Part shown: positions 48,575 through 58,344 of the stretch, in pieces | How positions within the stretch are numbered: position 1 is the first letter of the stretch | Layout of the letters: every line of letters begins with the position of its first letter | Origin: Streptomyces cathayae | GTDB lineage: Bacteria > Actinomycetota > Actinomycetes > Streptomycetales > Streptomycetaceae | Length of the DNA: 64,000 bases | Assembly (NCBI RefSeq): GCF_029760955.1 | Contig: NZ_CP121682.1 | Location: 3,906,001 to 3,970,000 of the forward strand | Reading direction: 5' to 3' | Notes under the pieces: generated by a model | What the model was told of the DNA's origin: nothing | The model's database searches: none | The model's input: the letters and a program-made list of their open reading frames with translations, nothing else | Program-made: the position numbers and the translations under genes

Positions 48575-50641
48575 TCAGCTCGGCTCAGGTCGGCTCAGGC
48601 CGGCTCGGTCCGCGTCGAGGGCCGGTACCAACAGCGTGCCGCTCGGTTCCTGCTCCTGCTGATGGAGGAGGGCCGTCTCGGCGAGGGTGTTGACGGCGGT
48701 GTTGAACCGCTCCATCGAGGTGGGCTGGTCGGGACCGAGGACGTACTCCTTGAGCGTGTGCCGGTCGAGTGCCATCGGGTCATGACGCGGCTCTCGCACC
48801 GACCGCAGGATCTCCGGCAGTCGGGTGCAGGCCCGGTCGAGGAGATAGGCCCCGCCCGCGGTGGTGTAGGCGGCGCGGAATTCCTCGTCGGGCAGATCAT
48901 TGGCGTTGGTCAGGACATACGGCTTGAGGCTTGCGACGAAGTCGGCGACGACCGATGAGACGTCGCTGATGAGGATGTCCGCCTGGTTGAAGCACTCGTA
49001 CAGGGTGGGCAGCTGACCGGTGATCACCTGGTGGCGGGAGGGGCCGGTGCGGCTCCAGAAGAGGCGGTGCCATTCGGCTTCCAGTGCGTGCCACTCGTCG
49101 GAGCCGGTGTGCTCCGGCATCCGCGCGTCGCGCGTCTGCTGGGCGTCGTCGCCTATTCGGTTGCGGCCGGCGAGCTCGTCGAGCCGCTCCCTGATCTCCT
49201 GCATCCGCGACTCCGGATCGACGGCGGAGTCGGGCAGGGCGTCGGCGGACTGGCGTCGGTGGTTGTCGGCGTCGAGCATCTCCCGGATGGCCTGGTCGGC
49301 GGCCGCGGCTTCCTCGGAGCGCCTGCCGGTCAGCGGATGCGGTTTGTACAGGACCCGTACGCCCTCGTCGAGCAGGGCCCTGACCAGTTCCGTCCCCATG
49401 GGGATCAGGGAGGTGTGGCAGTCGTCGTCGCTCCAGCCTTCCCAGGTCGGCGCGTACAGCACGGTGGGCAGCGGACCGGGTACGTGCTCGGTGTGCAGTC
49501 GGATCGGAGCCAGCTGAGGACGGCCGACCTCCACGATCGCGGCGTCGTCGATGGCGTGCCGGATCCGCTGGTAGCGGTCACGGCCCGCGCGTCCGGCCAC
49601 CCAGATCTCGTCGTACACCTTGCTGACCCGGTTGCTGCTGGCGAGCTTGTCGCTGTCGCCGTGGCCGATGAAGACGTGCTTGGCCTCGGCGACGCGCAGC
49701 ATGTGGACGTTCTTGCCCGCGTTGCCCGGGTACAGCACCACCTTCAGGTCGGGCAGTTCGAGCTGGGCCAGGTCGTCGGCCCTGGGCACGCACACGACCG
49801 GGAGACGGGTGCGGCTGAGGTAGGCGAAGGAGGCACGTTCCCGCAGGATGATCAGCGGGCGGCGGTCGAGGTTCTCCAGGGTTTCGATCCACATGTTGAC
49901 CTGGTACATGAAGTCCCGGGAAACCGCGGCGAAGCTGAAGTACAGGGCCACCTCCGGCCGGTAGTCGGCCAGCTGCCGGTTGAGTGTGGCGATGATCTCC
50001 TCCCGCTCCGGCGTCCGGCGGGCCCTTCGTACCTGGGCGGCCAGGGCCAGCAGCAGGAGAGCGGACAGACCGAGACTCACCGCGTATCCGGCCTTGGTGA
50101 AGGTCCAGCCGGCGGTCGCCAGACCGGCGAGCAGCCCCGCGTGCATCGGCAGGTCGAGGTGGAGCATCCGGCGCAGGTAACGGCGGAACAGCATGGCCGG
50201 CGGAGCCTTGGGGATACCCGCGTCGCCCATGTCCATGTTGCGCACGGCGACCGGCAGCGCCCGCTCCCGGCGGATGACGCGGTGCAGCGCGGTGTAGAGC
50301 ACGAGCATCCCGAACTGGGCGCCCAGGACGAACAGCCCGGCGGCCAGCACGGGCTCGGGCGCCTCCATGCGTACCGCCAGCATGAGAAGCAGCACGTCAC
50401 GGGCCAGGAATCGGGTGACCCGGTCGACCCTGAGCGCGGCCAGCCGGCGGATGAAGGCGGGCTCGACGCGGTGCAGCCGCGCATCCACGACATAGCTGAC
50501 GGCTGACGCGGCGATGAACCCCCACAGATGGGGGAGCAGAGCGAACAACGGTAGCGCCGCATAGCTCGCCCCGAGCAGAAGCGCCAGCGCAAATCCGCCC
50601 CATGTATGTATGCGCAGCGCGGCACGCAGCGGTTGGAGCAT
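48575..50641 (-). CDS. CDP-glycerol glycerophosphotransferase family protein (TagF/TagB-like) with membrane segments
   Basis: A 688-residue protein. About six or seven hydrophobic segments (residues about 10-200) precede a cytoplasmic polymerase-like domain. Glycerophosphotransferase motifs are VLYAPTWEGW, VLYKPHPLTGRRS and LISDVSSVVADF. It would add glycerol-phosphate units or relatives to a wall teichoic acid-type polymer. ATG at 50641 begins MLQPLRAALRIHTW. An in-frame ATG at 50713 adds 24 unconserved residues. The gene is close to tRNA-Leu and follows a signalling locus. Confidence 0.85.
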   Translation of the reverse strand: MLQPLRAALRIHTWGGFALALLLGASYAALPLFALLPHLWGFIAASAVSYVVDARLHRVEPAFIRRLAALRVDRVTRFLARDVLLLMLAVRMEAPEPVLAAGLFVLGAQFGMLVLYTALHRVIRRERALPVAVRNMDMGDAGIPKAPPAMLFRRYLRRMLHLDLPMHAGLLAGLATAGWTFTKAGYAVSLGLSALLLLALAAQVRRARRTPEREEIIATLNRQLADYRPEVALYFSFAAVSRDFMYQVNMWIETLENLDRRPLIILRERASFAYLSRTRLPVVCVPRADDLAQLELPDLKVVLYPGNAGKNVHMLRVAEAKHVFIGHGDSDKLASSNRVSKVYDEIWVAGRAGRDRYQRIRHAIDDAAIVEVGRPQLAPIRLHTEHVPGPLPTVLYAPTWEGWSDDDCHTSLIPMGTELVRALLDEGVRVLYKPHPLTGRRSEEAAAADQAIREMLDADNHRRQSADALPDSAVDPESRMQEIRERLDELAGRNRIGDDAQQTRDARMPEHTGSDEWHALEAEWHRLFWSRTGPSRHQVITGQLPTLYECFNQADILISDVSSVVADFVASLKPYVLTNANDLPDEEFRAAYTTAGGAYLLDRACTRLPEILRSVREPRHDPMALDRHTLKEYVLGPDQPTSMERFNTAVNTLAETALLHQQEQEPSGTLLVPALDADRAGLSRPEPS

Positions 50642-51337
50642 GGTTGCTCGATGTCCCTTCCAGGATGCGGCTCGGAAGCCGGCCGAGAGTTGGGTAATAC
50701 ATGTGTTCGACATGTAGATGGGGTGAATGGTTGTGTAACGAGAGGTAACTTTCTCGGCGTGCGAATCGGGCGGCCTCGACGCACCTGATTCAGGGCCCGC
50801 TCGACGCCCGCTCGGCCGTCAGGCGTACGCCCTCGTGTCCACCGCCTGTGCGCGGACACGAGGGAGAACGACCCACCGGGCCCGGGCCTCTCTTCGGCAG
50901 AGACCGGATCTGCATCCATGACGGACTCGGAGACCACTGCACCCCGGCGGCCCGCGGAAGCCCGCCGCACTCCGCCCACCGGCACCGGGCGATCCCCGGA
51001 CCGTGCCGCCGGCGACCTCCCCGGTCGGGCGGGCCGATCAGGAGGGCGGTGCGATGCGTCTCAGCAGGATCGGTGCGTCTCGGCGACGTCTGAACTCTGA
51101 CCCCCTGCCGACGGAATCCGGGTGGGCCGGCCCACCGGCACGTTCACGAAACCGACCGAAAAGATCCAGCCGTATCTGGAGTGGTCACGAACCGGCCGGT
51201 TCAGCGCACCTTAGCTCTGACGAACCGGCAGACCGGTCTCCGGGGGTGGCTTCCAGGCGCGAGCCCGCAAGCCGTGAAGAGCGAACGAGGACGCGACCGC
51301 GAACAGGGCAGACACCGACGAACCACGGGCAGACGAA

Positions 51338-51381
51338 GCAGGGGCCCCGCCCGTGAGATACCTCACGGGCGGGGCCCCTGC
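51338..51381. terminator. 20-bp perfect stem downstream of tRNA-Leu
   Basis: Positions 51338-51357 and 51362-51381 pair perfectly (GCAGGGGCCCCGCCCGTGAG) around an ATAC loop. It is the longest perfect stem noticed in the window and probably stops transcription from both sides. Confidence 0.88.
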
Positions 51382-51429
51382 GCGCTTCAGCCAGGCCGTG
51401 CATCACCGCACCGCCCTCAGCAAACGAGA

Positions 51430-51472
51430 AACGGGCCCCTGCGGTGACTTTCGTCACTCGCAGCGACCCGTT
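51430..51472 (-). terminator. Terminator directly after tRNA-Leu
   Basis: AACGGG (51430-51435) pairs with CCCGTT (51467-51472). Inside, CTGCG/CGCAG and GTGAC/GTCAC stems (51439-51463) have one bulged base and a TTTC loop. It lies 18 bp after the tRNA 3' end. Confidence 0.75.
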
Positions 51473-51489
51473 CCGTCGTTTTCTCGATG

Positions 51490-51573
51490 TGCGCGAGGGG
51501 GGAGTTGAACCCCCACGCCCTTGCGGGCACTGGAACCTGAATCCAGCGCGTCTGCCTATTCCGCCACCCGCGC
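51490..51573 (-). tRNA. tRNA-Leu (anticodon CAG)
   Basis: The minus strand from 51573 folds as a class II tRNA. The acceptor arm GCGCGGG pairs with CTCGCGC, including one G-T pair. The anticodon loop TTCAGGT between CTGGA and TCCAG gives CAG. A long variable arm (GTGCCCGCAAGGGCGT) and a GGGGGTTCAACTCCCC T-arm follow, and the discriminator base is A at 51490. CCA is not encoded. It reads CUG codons, the most used leucine codon of this genome. Confidence 0.97.
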
Positions 51574-52189
51574 ATTGGGTGTGTCCTCAGCCCCGCCCCG
51601 TAGTGGTTCGGCGCCTTCCGACACCAGAACATTAGCACGCTGATCGAGGTGGATTCACATCCCTTTCCCTCGCCCCGGACCCCACCCGCCCGGGCGGCAT
51701 CGCCGTACGAGGACGTCACACCTCGAACAGAAACGGCGCCCCGTCCCGGACACGCCCGCCCGCACGCACGGACAGGTGCCGACGGGCACGTACGGGCATG
51801 GATGCGCTTGGATATGTCCCCGCCCCCTCCACGAGAACCACTTCACGTATCAACCTCGTACCGGTAGCCCTCGTCTCCCCAGGTGCCGGACGGAGTGCAC
51901 AGCCGCGTACGGGACACTGGTCCACAACCCCCTCTACGATCCATGGCAGGGCGGCTCGCACGAACACGGCCGAAGGAGTTCGAAGATGCCTCCCGGAGGG
52001 AACCCCGAGAGAACTCCGTCAGGCATCGACACCGGTCGGCCGGGCAGGCAGGGGGAACCAGCCGATCGACCGGGGCGTGGATACGATCAGTAAGCAGTAC
52101 CAGGTAGACGGTGCGCGGATCGGCGCACCGGGCAGTAGACCCGGTGGACAGGGCAGTACACAGGACGGCGACGACGGAGGAGGTGCCCC
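51574..52189. other. 616-bp gene-free region between tRNA-Leu and fhaA
   Basis: No convincing gene is present. The tRNA promoter should lie at about 51625-51660 on the minus strand, where TAATGT is a possible -10. Toward the right, a possible fhaA promoter includes GGATACGATCAG at 52079-52090. An imperfect direct repeat GGGCAGTAGAC/GGGCAGTACAC lies in the fhaA leader. Confidence 0.55.
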
Positions 52190-53035
52190 ATGGGAGTCCT
52201 GAAGAAATTCGAGCAACGGCTCGAAGGCCTGGTCAACGGCACCTTTGCCAAGGTGTTCAAGTCCGAGGTGCAGCCCGTGGAGATCGCGGGAGCACTCCAG
52301 CGGGAGTGCGACAACAACGCGACCATCTGGAACCGCGACCGCACCGTCGTCCCCAACGACTTCATCGTCGAACTGAGCACCCCCGACTACGAGCGGCTCA
52401 GCCCGTACTCCGGGCAGCTCGGCGACGAACTCGCCGGCATGGTGCGCGACTACGCCAAGCAGCAGCGCTACACCTTCATGGGCCCCATCAAGGTGCACCT
52501 GGAGAAGGCCGAGGACCTCGACACCGGCCTGTACCGGGTGCGCAGCCGTACGCTCGCCTCCTCCAGCAGCCAGGCGGGCCCCGCGGGCCCCGGCCCGGGC
52601 TCCCCGCCCGCCGGCCGCCCCGGCGGCTACGGATACCCGCCGGCCGCTCCCGCGGGAGCCCCGCCCATGCCGGCCGCGCCGCCGCCCGGCGGTTACGGAT
52701 ACCCGCCTGCCGCAGGCGGCCAGCGGCCCCCCGCAGCGCCCCCGTCCGCCGGCCGCACCCGCTACTGGGTCGAGATCAACGGCAACCGCCACCAGATCTC
52801 CGACGCGACGCTGGTACTGGGCCGCAGCACCGAGGCCGACGTACGGATCGACGACCCCGGCGTCTCCCGCCGGCACTGCGAGATCCGGACCGGAACGCCC
52901 TCGACGATCCAGGACCTCGGGTCCACCAACGGCATCGTGGTGGACGGACAGCACACCACCCGCGCTACGCTCCGCGACGGCTCGCGGATCGTCGTGGGCA
53001 GCACCACCATCATTTACCGGCAAGCCGAAGGGTGA
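52190..53035 (+). CDS. fhaA: FHA domain protein FhaA (DUF3662 plus FHA)
   Basis: A 281-residue cytoplasmic phosphothreonine-binding protein. The N-terminal DUF3662 domain spans about 1-120. A Gly/Tyr/Pro linker carries GYGYPPA repeats. The FHA domain (about 190-275) has LVLGRSTEADVRIDDPGVSRRHCEIR and DLGSTNG. In related bacteria FhaA binds phosphorylated peptidoglycan factors such as the MurJ-associated pseudokinase and responds to PknB. ATG at 52190 follows GGAGGAGG. It leads the growth-control cluster fhaA-fhaB-pstP-rodA-pbpA-pknB. Confidence 0.95.
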   Translation: MGVLKKFEQRLEGLVNGTFAKVFKSEVQPVEIAGALQRECDNNATIWNRDRTVVPNDFIVELSTPDYERLSPYSGQLGDELAGMVRDYAKQQRYTFMGPIKVHLEKAEDLDTGLYRVRSRTLASSSSQAGPAGPGPGSPPAGRPGGYGYPPAAPAGAPPMPAAPPPGGYGYPPAAGGQRPPAAPPSAGRTRYWVEINGNRHQISDATLVLGRSTEADVRIDDPGVSRRHCEIRTGTPSTIQDLGSTNGIVVDGQHTTRATLRDGSRIVVGSTTIIYRQAEG

Positions 53036-53045
53036 AGCGGGGGCA

Positions 53046-53558
53046 ATGTCAGAGCTGACCCTCACGGTCATGCGGCTGGGTTTCCTGGCCGTACTGTGGC
53101 TGTTCGTGATCGTGGCCGTGCAGGTCATCCGCAGTGACCTCTTCGGCACGCGGGTCACCCAGCGCGGCGCACGCCGGGAGGCCACCCGGCCGCAACAGAG
53201 CGCCCGGCAGGCCGCACCGCCGCCGCAGCGCCAGCAGTCCGGGGGCGGCCGCCGCGGCCGAAACGCCCCCACCAAGCTGGTCGTGACCGAGGGCACCCTC
53301 ACCGGCACCACCGTCGCGCTCCAGGGCCAGACCATCACGCTGGGCCGGGCGCACGACAGCACGATCGTGCTGGACGACGACTACGCCTCCAGCCGCCATG
53401 CCAGGATCTACCCGGACCGCGACGGCCAGTGGATCGTCGAGGACCTGGGCTCCACGAACGGCACGTACCTGGACCGGTCCCGGCTCACGACACCCACACC
53501 GATTGGACCGGGTGCGCCGATCCGCATCGGCAAGACCGTCATCGAGCTGCGGAAGTAG
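53046..53558 (+). CDS. fhaB: FHA domain protein FhaB with N-terminal membrane helix
   Basis: A 170-residue protein. Residues about 7-28 are hydrophobic (RLGFLAVLWLFVIVAVQVI). A basic Gln/Arg-rich linker follows. The FHA domain (about 75-168) has ITLGRAHDSTIVLDDDYASSRHARI and DLGSTNGTYLD. Orthologues (FhaB/FipA) recruit phosphorylated division or elongation factors. ATG at 53046 is 10 nt after the fhaA stop. Confidence 0.95.
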   Translation: MSELTLTVMRLGFLAVLWLFVIVAVQVIRSDLFGTRVTQRGARREATRPQQSARQAAPPPQRQQSGGGRRGRNAPTKLVVTEGTLTGTTVALQGQTITLGRAHDSTIVLDDDYASSRHARIYPDRDGQWIVEDLGSTNGTYLDRSRLTTPTPIGPGAPIRIGKTVIELRK

Positions 53559-53699
53559 TGCTACACCAATGACAGAACGCGAGCGGAGCGAGCACGCGGT
53601 GGGGGTCCCGACCCAAGACCCCGGCGCGCTCCCGACCGGAGGGTGGGCAGTGTGGCTCGACACGACCGGCTGTACCCGGAGCCGACGGGCGAGGTGCGC

Positions 53700-55241
53700 A
53701 TGAGCCTGTCCCTGCGCTTCGCCGCCGGATCACACAAGGGGATGATCCGGGAGGGCAACGAGGACTCCGGTTACGCCGGTCCCCGCCTGCTCGCCATCGC
53801 CGACGGCATGGGCGGCGCCGCGGCAGGCGAGGTCGCCTCCTCCGAGGCCATCTCCACCATCGTCGCGCTCGACGACGACGTTCCCGGCTCCGACCTGCTC
53901 ACCTCCCTCGGCACGGCAGTGCAGCGCGCCAACGACCAGCTGCGCATGATGGTCGAGGAGGACCCCCAGCTCGAGGGCATGGGCACCACCCTGACCGCCC
54001 TGCTGTGGACCGGCCAGCGCCTCGGCATGGTGCACGTCGGCGACTCCCGGGCCTACCTCCTGCGCGACGGCGTCCTCACCCAGATCACCCAGGACCACAC
54101 CTGGGTGCAGCGGCTGGTGGACGAGGGCCGGATCACCGAGGAGGAGGCGACCACCCACCCGCAGCGGTCCCTGCTCATGCGGGCCCTCGGCAGCGGCGAG
54201 CACGTCGAACCCGACCTCTCCATCCGCGAGGTCCGGGCCGGCGACCGGTACCTGATCTGCTCCGACGGTCTGTCCGGCGTGGTCTCCCACCAGACCCTGG
54301 AAGAGGCCCTGGCGGGCTACCAGGGCCCCGAGGACACCGTGCAGACCCTGATCGAGCTGGCGCTGCGCGGCGGCGGCCCGGACAACATCACCGTGATCGT
54401 CGCCGACGTCCTCGACCTCGACACCGGTGACACCCTGGCCGGCCAGCTGTCCGACACCCCGGTCGTGGTCGGCGCCGTCGCCGAGAACCAGAACCAGCCG
54501 CACGACAGCAGCGCCATGCAGACCCCGGCAGGCCGCGCCGCCGGTCTCGGCCGCAGGCGCGGCCAGGGCGGCGGCGGGGGCGAGTTCGGCCCGCCCGGCA
54601 GCGGCGACGTCACCGGCTTCATCCAGACCGACGGCTTCGACTACGACGAGAACGACTTCGTCAAGCCCCGCAAGAGCCGAAAGTGGATCAAGCGCTCCTT
54701 CTTCAGCCTGCTCACCCTCGCCGTCCTCGGCGGCAGCGTGTACGGCGGCTGGCGCTGGACGCAGACCCAGTACTACGTCGGCACCAACGGCGAGCACGTC
54801 GCGCTCTACCAGGGCATCAACCAGGACCTGGCCTGGGTCTCGCTGTCGAAGGTCGAGAAGGACCACCCCGAGATCGAACTCAAGTACCTGCCGCCCTACC
54901 AGCGGAAGCTGGTCGAGGCGACCATCGCCGAGGGCGACCTGCACGGCGCCCGGTCGAAGATCGACGAACTCGCGGTACAGGCTTCCGCATGCCGGAAGGA
55001 GGCCGAGCGACGCACCGCCGAGAGCAAGAGCAACGCGAAGACCGGCGAGGGCGAGGCCGGAGGCACCACGGGAACCACACCCGCCTCCTTCACGTCCAAC
55101 ACGCCGACGCCGAACCCCTCGGGTTCGACCGAGGCTCCGCAGAAGTCCACGCCCCAGTCCACGACCGCACCTACTCCCAGCCCCGGCCCCAGCCTCTCGG
55201 AGGAAGAGCAGAAGGTCGTCTCGCTGTGCGGTAAGCAGTAG
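53700..55241 (+). CDS. pstP: PP2C-type Ser/Thr phosphatase PstP
   Basis: A 513-residue membrane phosphatase that reverses PknB-family phosphorylation. Metal-binding motifs are GNEDSGYAG (Asp22), IADGMGG (Asp35), GDSRAY and GGPDNIT. A membrane helix is at about 328-352, followed by a periplasmic part ending in a Ser/Thr/Pro tail. ATG at 53700 (MSLSLRFAAG) matches the N-terminus of known PstP and has GAGG 5 nt upstream. In-frame GTG at 53652 with GGAGGGTGGGCA before it is a possible longer start (VARHDRLYPEP). Confidence 0.93.
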   Translation: MSLSLRFAAGSHKGMIREGNEDSGYAGPRLLAIADGMGGAAAGEVASSEAISTIVALDDDVPGSDLLTSLGTAVQRANDQLRMMVEEDPQLEGMGTTLTALLWTGQRLGMVHVGDSRAYLLRDGVLTQITQDHTWVQRLVDEGRITEEEATTHPQRSLLMRALGSGEHVEPDLSIREVRAGDRYLICSDGLSGVVSHQTLEEALAGYQGPEDTVQTLIELALRGGGPDNITVIVADVLDLDTGDTLAGQLSDTPVVVGAVAENQNQPHDSSAMQTPAGRAAGLGRRRGQGGGGGEFGPPGSGDVTGFIQTDGFDYDENDFVKPRKSRKWIKRSFFSLLTLAVLGGSVYGGWRWTQTQYYVGTNGEHVALYQGINQDLAWVSLSKVEKDHPEIELKYLPPYQRKLVEATIAEGDLHGARSKIDELAVQASACRKEAERRTAESKSNAKTGEGEAGGTTGTTPASFTSNTPTPNPSGSTEAPQKSTPQSTTAPTPSPGPSLSEEEQKVVSLCGKQ

Positions 55242-55268
55242 GCAAGCCGTGAGAGGCCCTGTCACACG

Positions 55269-56705
55269 ATGAGCAGTACTACCAACCCATCGGCGCAGCA
55301 CACGTCCACGATCGGCGCGATCGGGGCGCCGAGCCGGCGCAACACCGAGCTCGCGCTGCTGGCGTTCGCCGTCGTCATCCCGGTCTTCGCCTACGCCAAC
55401 GTCGGACTGGCTCTCAACGGCGAGGTCCCGACCGGCCTGCTGAGCTACGGCCTCGGCCTCGGTCTGCTGGCGGGCATCGGCCACATCGTCGTACGGAAGT
55501 TCGCGCCGTACGCGGACCCGCTGATGCTGCCGCTGGCCACCCTGCTCAACGGACTCGGGCTCGTCGCCATCTGGCGGCTGGACCAGTCGGAACTGCTGCA
55601 GCAGATCTACCAGGCGGGCACCGCCGCCCCCCGGCAGCTGCTCTACACCGCCCTGGGCATCGCACTGTTCGTCGCCGTGCTGATCTTCCTCAAGGACCAC
55701 CGCGTCCTGCAGCGCTACACCTACATCTCCATGCTCGGCGCACTGGTCCTGCTGCTGCTGCCGCTGGTGCCCGGCCTCGGCCGGAACATCTACGGCGCCA
55801 AGATCTGGATCCAGATCGGCAGCTTCAGCATCCAGCCCGGTGAGTTCGCCAAGATCGTCCTGGCGATCTTCTTCGCCGGCTACCTGATGGTGAAGCGCGA
55901 CGCGCTCGCCCTGGCCAGTCGCCGCTTCATGGGCCTCTACCTGCCCCGCGGACGCGACCTCGGCCCGATCCTCGTCGTCTGGGCGATCTCGATCCTCATC
56001 CTGGTCTTCGAGACCGACCTCGGCACCTCACTGCTCTTCTTCGGCATGTTCGTGATCATGCTGTACGTCGCCACCGAGCGGACCAGCTGGATCGTCTTCG
56101 GTCTGCTGATGTCCGGCGCCGGCGCCGTCGGCGTGGCCAGCTTCGAACCGCACGTCCAGCAGCGCGTCCAGGCCTGGCTCGACCCGATGAAGGAGTACAC
56201 GCTCAGCCGGGCAGGCCAGGGGGGCCACTCCGAGCAGGCCATGCAGGCACTGTGGGCCTTCGGCTCCGGCGGCACCCTCGGCACCGGCTGGGGCCAGGGC
56301 CACTCCGACCTCATCCGGTTCGCCGCCAACTCCGACTTCATCCTCGCCACCTTCGGCGAGGAACTGGGCCTGGCCGGCACCATGGCGCTGCTGCTGCTCT
56401 ATGCGCTGATCGTGGAACGCGGCGTGCGCACCGCCCTCGCCGCCCGCGACCCCTTCGGCAAGCTGCTCGCCATCGGCCTGTCCGGTGCCTTCGCCCTCCA
56501 GGTCTTCGTCGTCGCCGGCGGCGTCATGGGCCTGATCCCGCTGACCGGCATGACGATGCCCTTCCTGGCGTACGGCGGTTCGTCCGTCATCGCCAACTGG
56601 GCACTGATCGGCATCCTGCTCAGAATCAGCGACACCGCCCGCCGCCCGGCCCCCGCGCCCGCCACCAACCCCGACATCGAGATGACCCAGGTGGTCCGCC
56701 CGTGA
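55269..56705 (+). CDS. FtsW/RodA/SpoVE family peptidoglycan polymerase (RodA-like)
   Basis: A 478-residue SEDS glycosyltransferase with about 10-12 membrane segments. Conserved regions include NGLGLVAIWRLD, LGRNIYGAKIWIQIGSFSIQPGEFAKI, ETDLGTSLLFFGMF and a C-terminal GMTMPFLAYGGSSVIANW. It polymerises glycan strands in partnership with the class B PBP encoded next to it; its stop overlaps the PBP start (GTGA). In the conserved cluster it is usually called RodA. It starts at ATG 55269, 28 nt after the pstP stop. Confidence 0.94.
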   Translation: MSSTTNPSAQHTSTIGAIGAPSRRNTELALLAFAVVIPVFAYANVGLALNGEVPTGLLSYGLGLGLLAGIGHIVVRKFAPYADPLMLPLATLLNGLGLVAIWRLDQSELLQQIYQAGTAAPRQLLYTALGIALFVAVLIFLKDHRVLQRYTYISMLGALVLLLLPLVPGLGRNIYGAKIWIQIGSFSIQPGEFAKIVLAIFFAGYLMVKRDALALASRRFMGLYLPRGRDLGPILVVWAISILILVFETDLGTSLLFFGMFVIMLYVATERTSWIVFGLLMSGAGAVGVASFEPHVQQRVQAWLDPMKEYTLSRAGQGGHSEQAMQALWAFGSGGTLGTGWGQGHSDLIRFAANSDFILATFGEELGLAGTMALLLLYALIVERGVRTALAARDPFGKLLAIGLSGAFALQVFVVAGGVMGLIPLTGMTMPFLAYGGSSVIANWALIGILLRISDTARRPAPAPATNPDIEMTQVVRP

Positions 56706-58171
56706 ACAAGCCCCTGCGCCGAATCGCGATCTTCTGCGGCCTCCTCATCCTCACCCTCCTCCTCCGCGACAACTGGCTGCAGTACGTCAAGGCCGACGAG
56801 CTGAGGACCGACAAGAACAACCGCCGGGTCGCCATCGAGCGGTACGCATCACCGCGCGGCAACATCATCGTCAACGGCGAGCCGATCACCGGACACACCA
56901 CCACCAAGGGCGAATTCAAGTACAAACGCACCTACAAGGACGGCGCCATGTGGGCGCCGGTCACCGGCTTCGTCTCGCAGGCCTTCGGCGCCAACCAGCT
57001 GGAGTCCATCGAGGACGGCATCCTGACCGGAAACGACGACCGCCTGTTCTTCCGCAACACGCTCGACATGCTGACGGGCAAGAACAAGGAGGGCGGCAAT
57101 GTCGTCACCACCCTCAACGCCGACGCGCAGAAGGCCGCTTACGAGGGCCTGAAGAAGCAGGGCGGCAAGGGCTCGGTCGTCGCCCTCGAACCCTCCACCG
57201 GCAAGATCCTCGCGCTCGCCTCCTTCCCCTCGTACGACCCGTCCGTGATCGCCGGCGGCAGCGACAAGGACGCCGAGGCGTGGAAGAAGCTGCAGAAGAA
57301 GGAGAACCCCGCCGACCCGATGCTGAACCGGGCGCTGCGTGAGGTCTACCCGCCCGGCTCCACCTTCAAGGTCCTCACCGCCGCCGCCGCCCTGGAGGAG
57401 GGGCTGTACAAGAGCGCGGACGAGAAGACCGACACGCCCCTGCCGTGGATCATGCCCGGCACCACGACCGCGCTGCCGAACGACGGCGACATCCCCTGCG
57501 AGGACGCCACCCTGCGCGAGGCGCTCCGGGTCTCCTGCAACACCGTCTTCGGCAAGATCGGCGCGGACCTCGGCAATGACACGATGCTCGAGTACGCCAA
57601 GAAGTTCGGCTTCACCGAGGAACAGTTCGTCCCGGTCCGCTCCAGCGCCTCGGTCTTCTCCGACGACATGAACGAGTCGCAGACCGCGCTTTCCTCCATC
57701 GGCCAGTTCAACACCGCCACCACCCCGCTGCAGATGGCCATGGTCACCGCCGCCATCGCCAACAACGGCACCCTGATGAAGCCGTACATGGTCGACGAAC
57801 TCCAGGCCCCGAGCCTCGACACCATCGAGAAGACGGACCCGGAGAAGCTGAGCGAGCCGATGTCGGCGGAGAACGCGCAGATACTCCAGTCGATGATGGA
57901 GACCGTCGTCTCCGAGGGCACCGGCAGCAACGCGAAGATCGACGGCGTCACCGTCGGCGGCAAGACGGGTACCGCCCAGCACGGCGTGGACAACAGCGAG
58001 AACCCCTACGCGTGGTTCATCTCCTACGCCAAGGGCGAGGACGGCAGCTCACCGGTGGCCGTAGCCGTGATCATCGAGGACGACGACGCCGTACGCGGCG
58101 ACATCTCCGGCGGTGGTCTCGCGGCCCCGATCGCAAAGAGCGTGATGGAGGCGGTCGTCAAGGGCAGGTAG
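56702..58171 (+). CDS. pbpA: Class B penicillin-binding protein PbpA
   Basis: A 489-residue transpeptidase. A short cytoplasmic start is followed by one membrane helix (about 8-22, IAIFCGLLILTLLL). The transpeptidase motifs are Ser220-Thr-Phe-Lys (SxxK), Ser278-Cys-Asn (SxN) and Lys421-Thr-Gly (KTG). Length and position match PbpA of actinobacteria. GTG at 56702 overlaps the RodA-like stop by 4 nt. It cross-links peptidoglycan made by its SEDS partner. Confidence 0.95.
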   Translation: MNKPLRRIAIFCGLLILTLLLRDNWLQYVKADELRTDKNNRRVAIERYASPRGNIIVNGEPITGHTTTKGEFKYKRTYKDGAMWAPVTGFVSQAFGANQLESIEDGILTGNDDRLFFRNTLDMLTGKNKEGGNVVTTLNADAQKAAYEGLKKQGGKGSVVALEPSTGKILALASFPSYDPSVIAGGSDKDAEAWKKLQKKENPADPMLNRALREVYPPGSTFKVLTAAAALEEGLYKSADEKTDTPLPWIMPGTTTALPNDGDIPCEDATLREALRVSCNTVFGKIGADLGNDTMLEYAKKFGFTEEQFVPVRSSASVFSDDMNESQTALSSIGQFNTATTPLQMAMVTAAIANNGTLMKPYMVDELQAPSLDTIEKTDPEKLSEPMSAENAQILQSMMETVVSEGTGSNAKIDGVTVGGKTGTAQHGVDNSENPYAWFISYAKGEDGSSPVAVAVIIEDDDAVRGDISGGGLAAPIAKSVMEAVVKGR

Positions 58172-58344
58172 TGACCCCGGTCACGTCCGCTTCACATCGG
58201 TGCACGTTGTGGTACCGGTCCTGTATCGGCTGACGTACTTGGCCAGGTCACACAAAGCGAGCCGGGTACGGTAGGGCCCGGACGGCAGCCTCCGGCCGCA
58301 CGAACGTGCCGACCGGGACCGACGGAGAGGGCTGGTAGTTAGCT

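Larger units (their letters stand above)
50642..51489. other. About 850 bp without a supported gene
   Basis: No ORF here has convincing codon bias. A frame opened by the ATG at 50918 (MTDSETTAPRRPAEARR) has coding-like GC at first but decays quickly and could be a remnant. The stretch holds a perfect 11-bp hairpin at 50830-50864 (CCCTCGTGTCC/GGACACGAGGG), a 16-bp palindrome GGTGGGCCGGCCCACC at 51121-51136, a 14-bp palindrome GAACCGGCCGGTTC at 51189-51202, and the terminators listed separately. The promoter of the glycerophosphotransferase gene is probably near 50680-50760, where the minus strand is AT-rich. Confidence 0.6.

Noticed and set aside
51003..51447. Short plus-strand ORFs before tRNA-Leu
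   Set aside because: They run through two strong terminators, have poor codon bias and no ribosome-binding sites.
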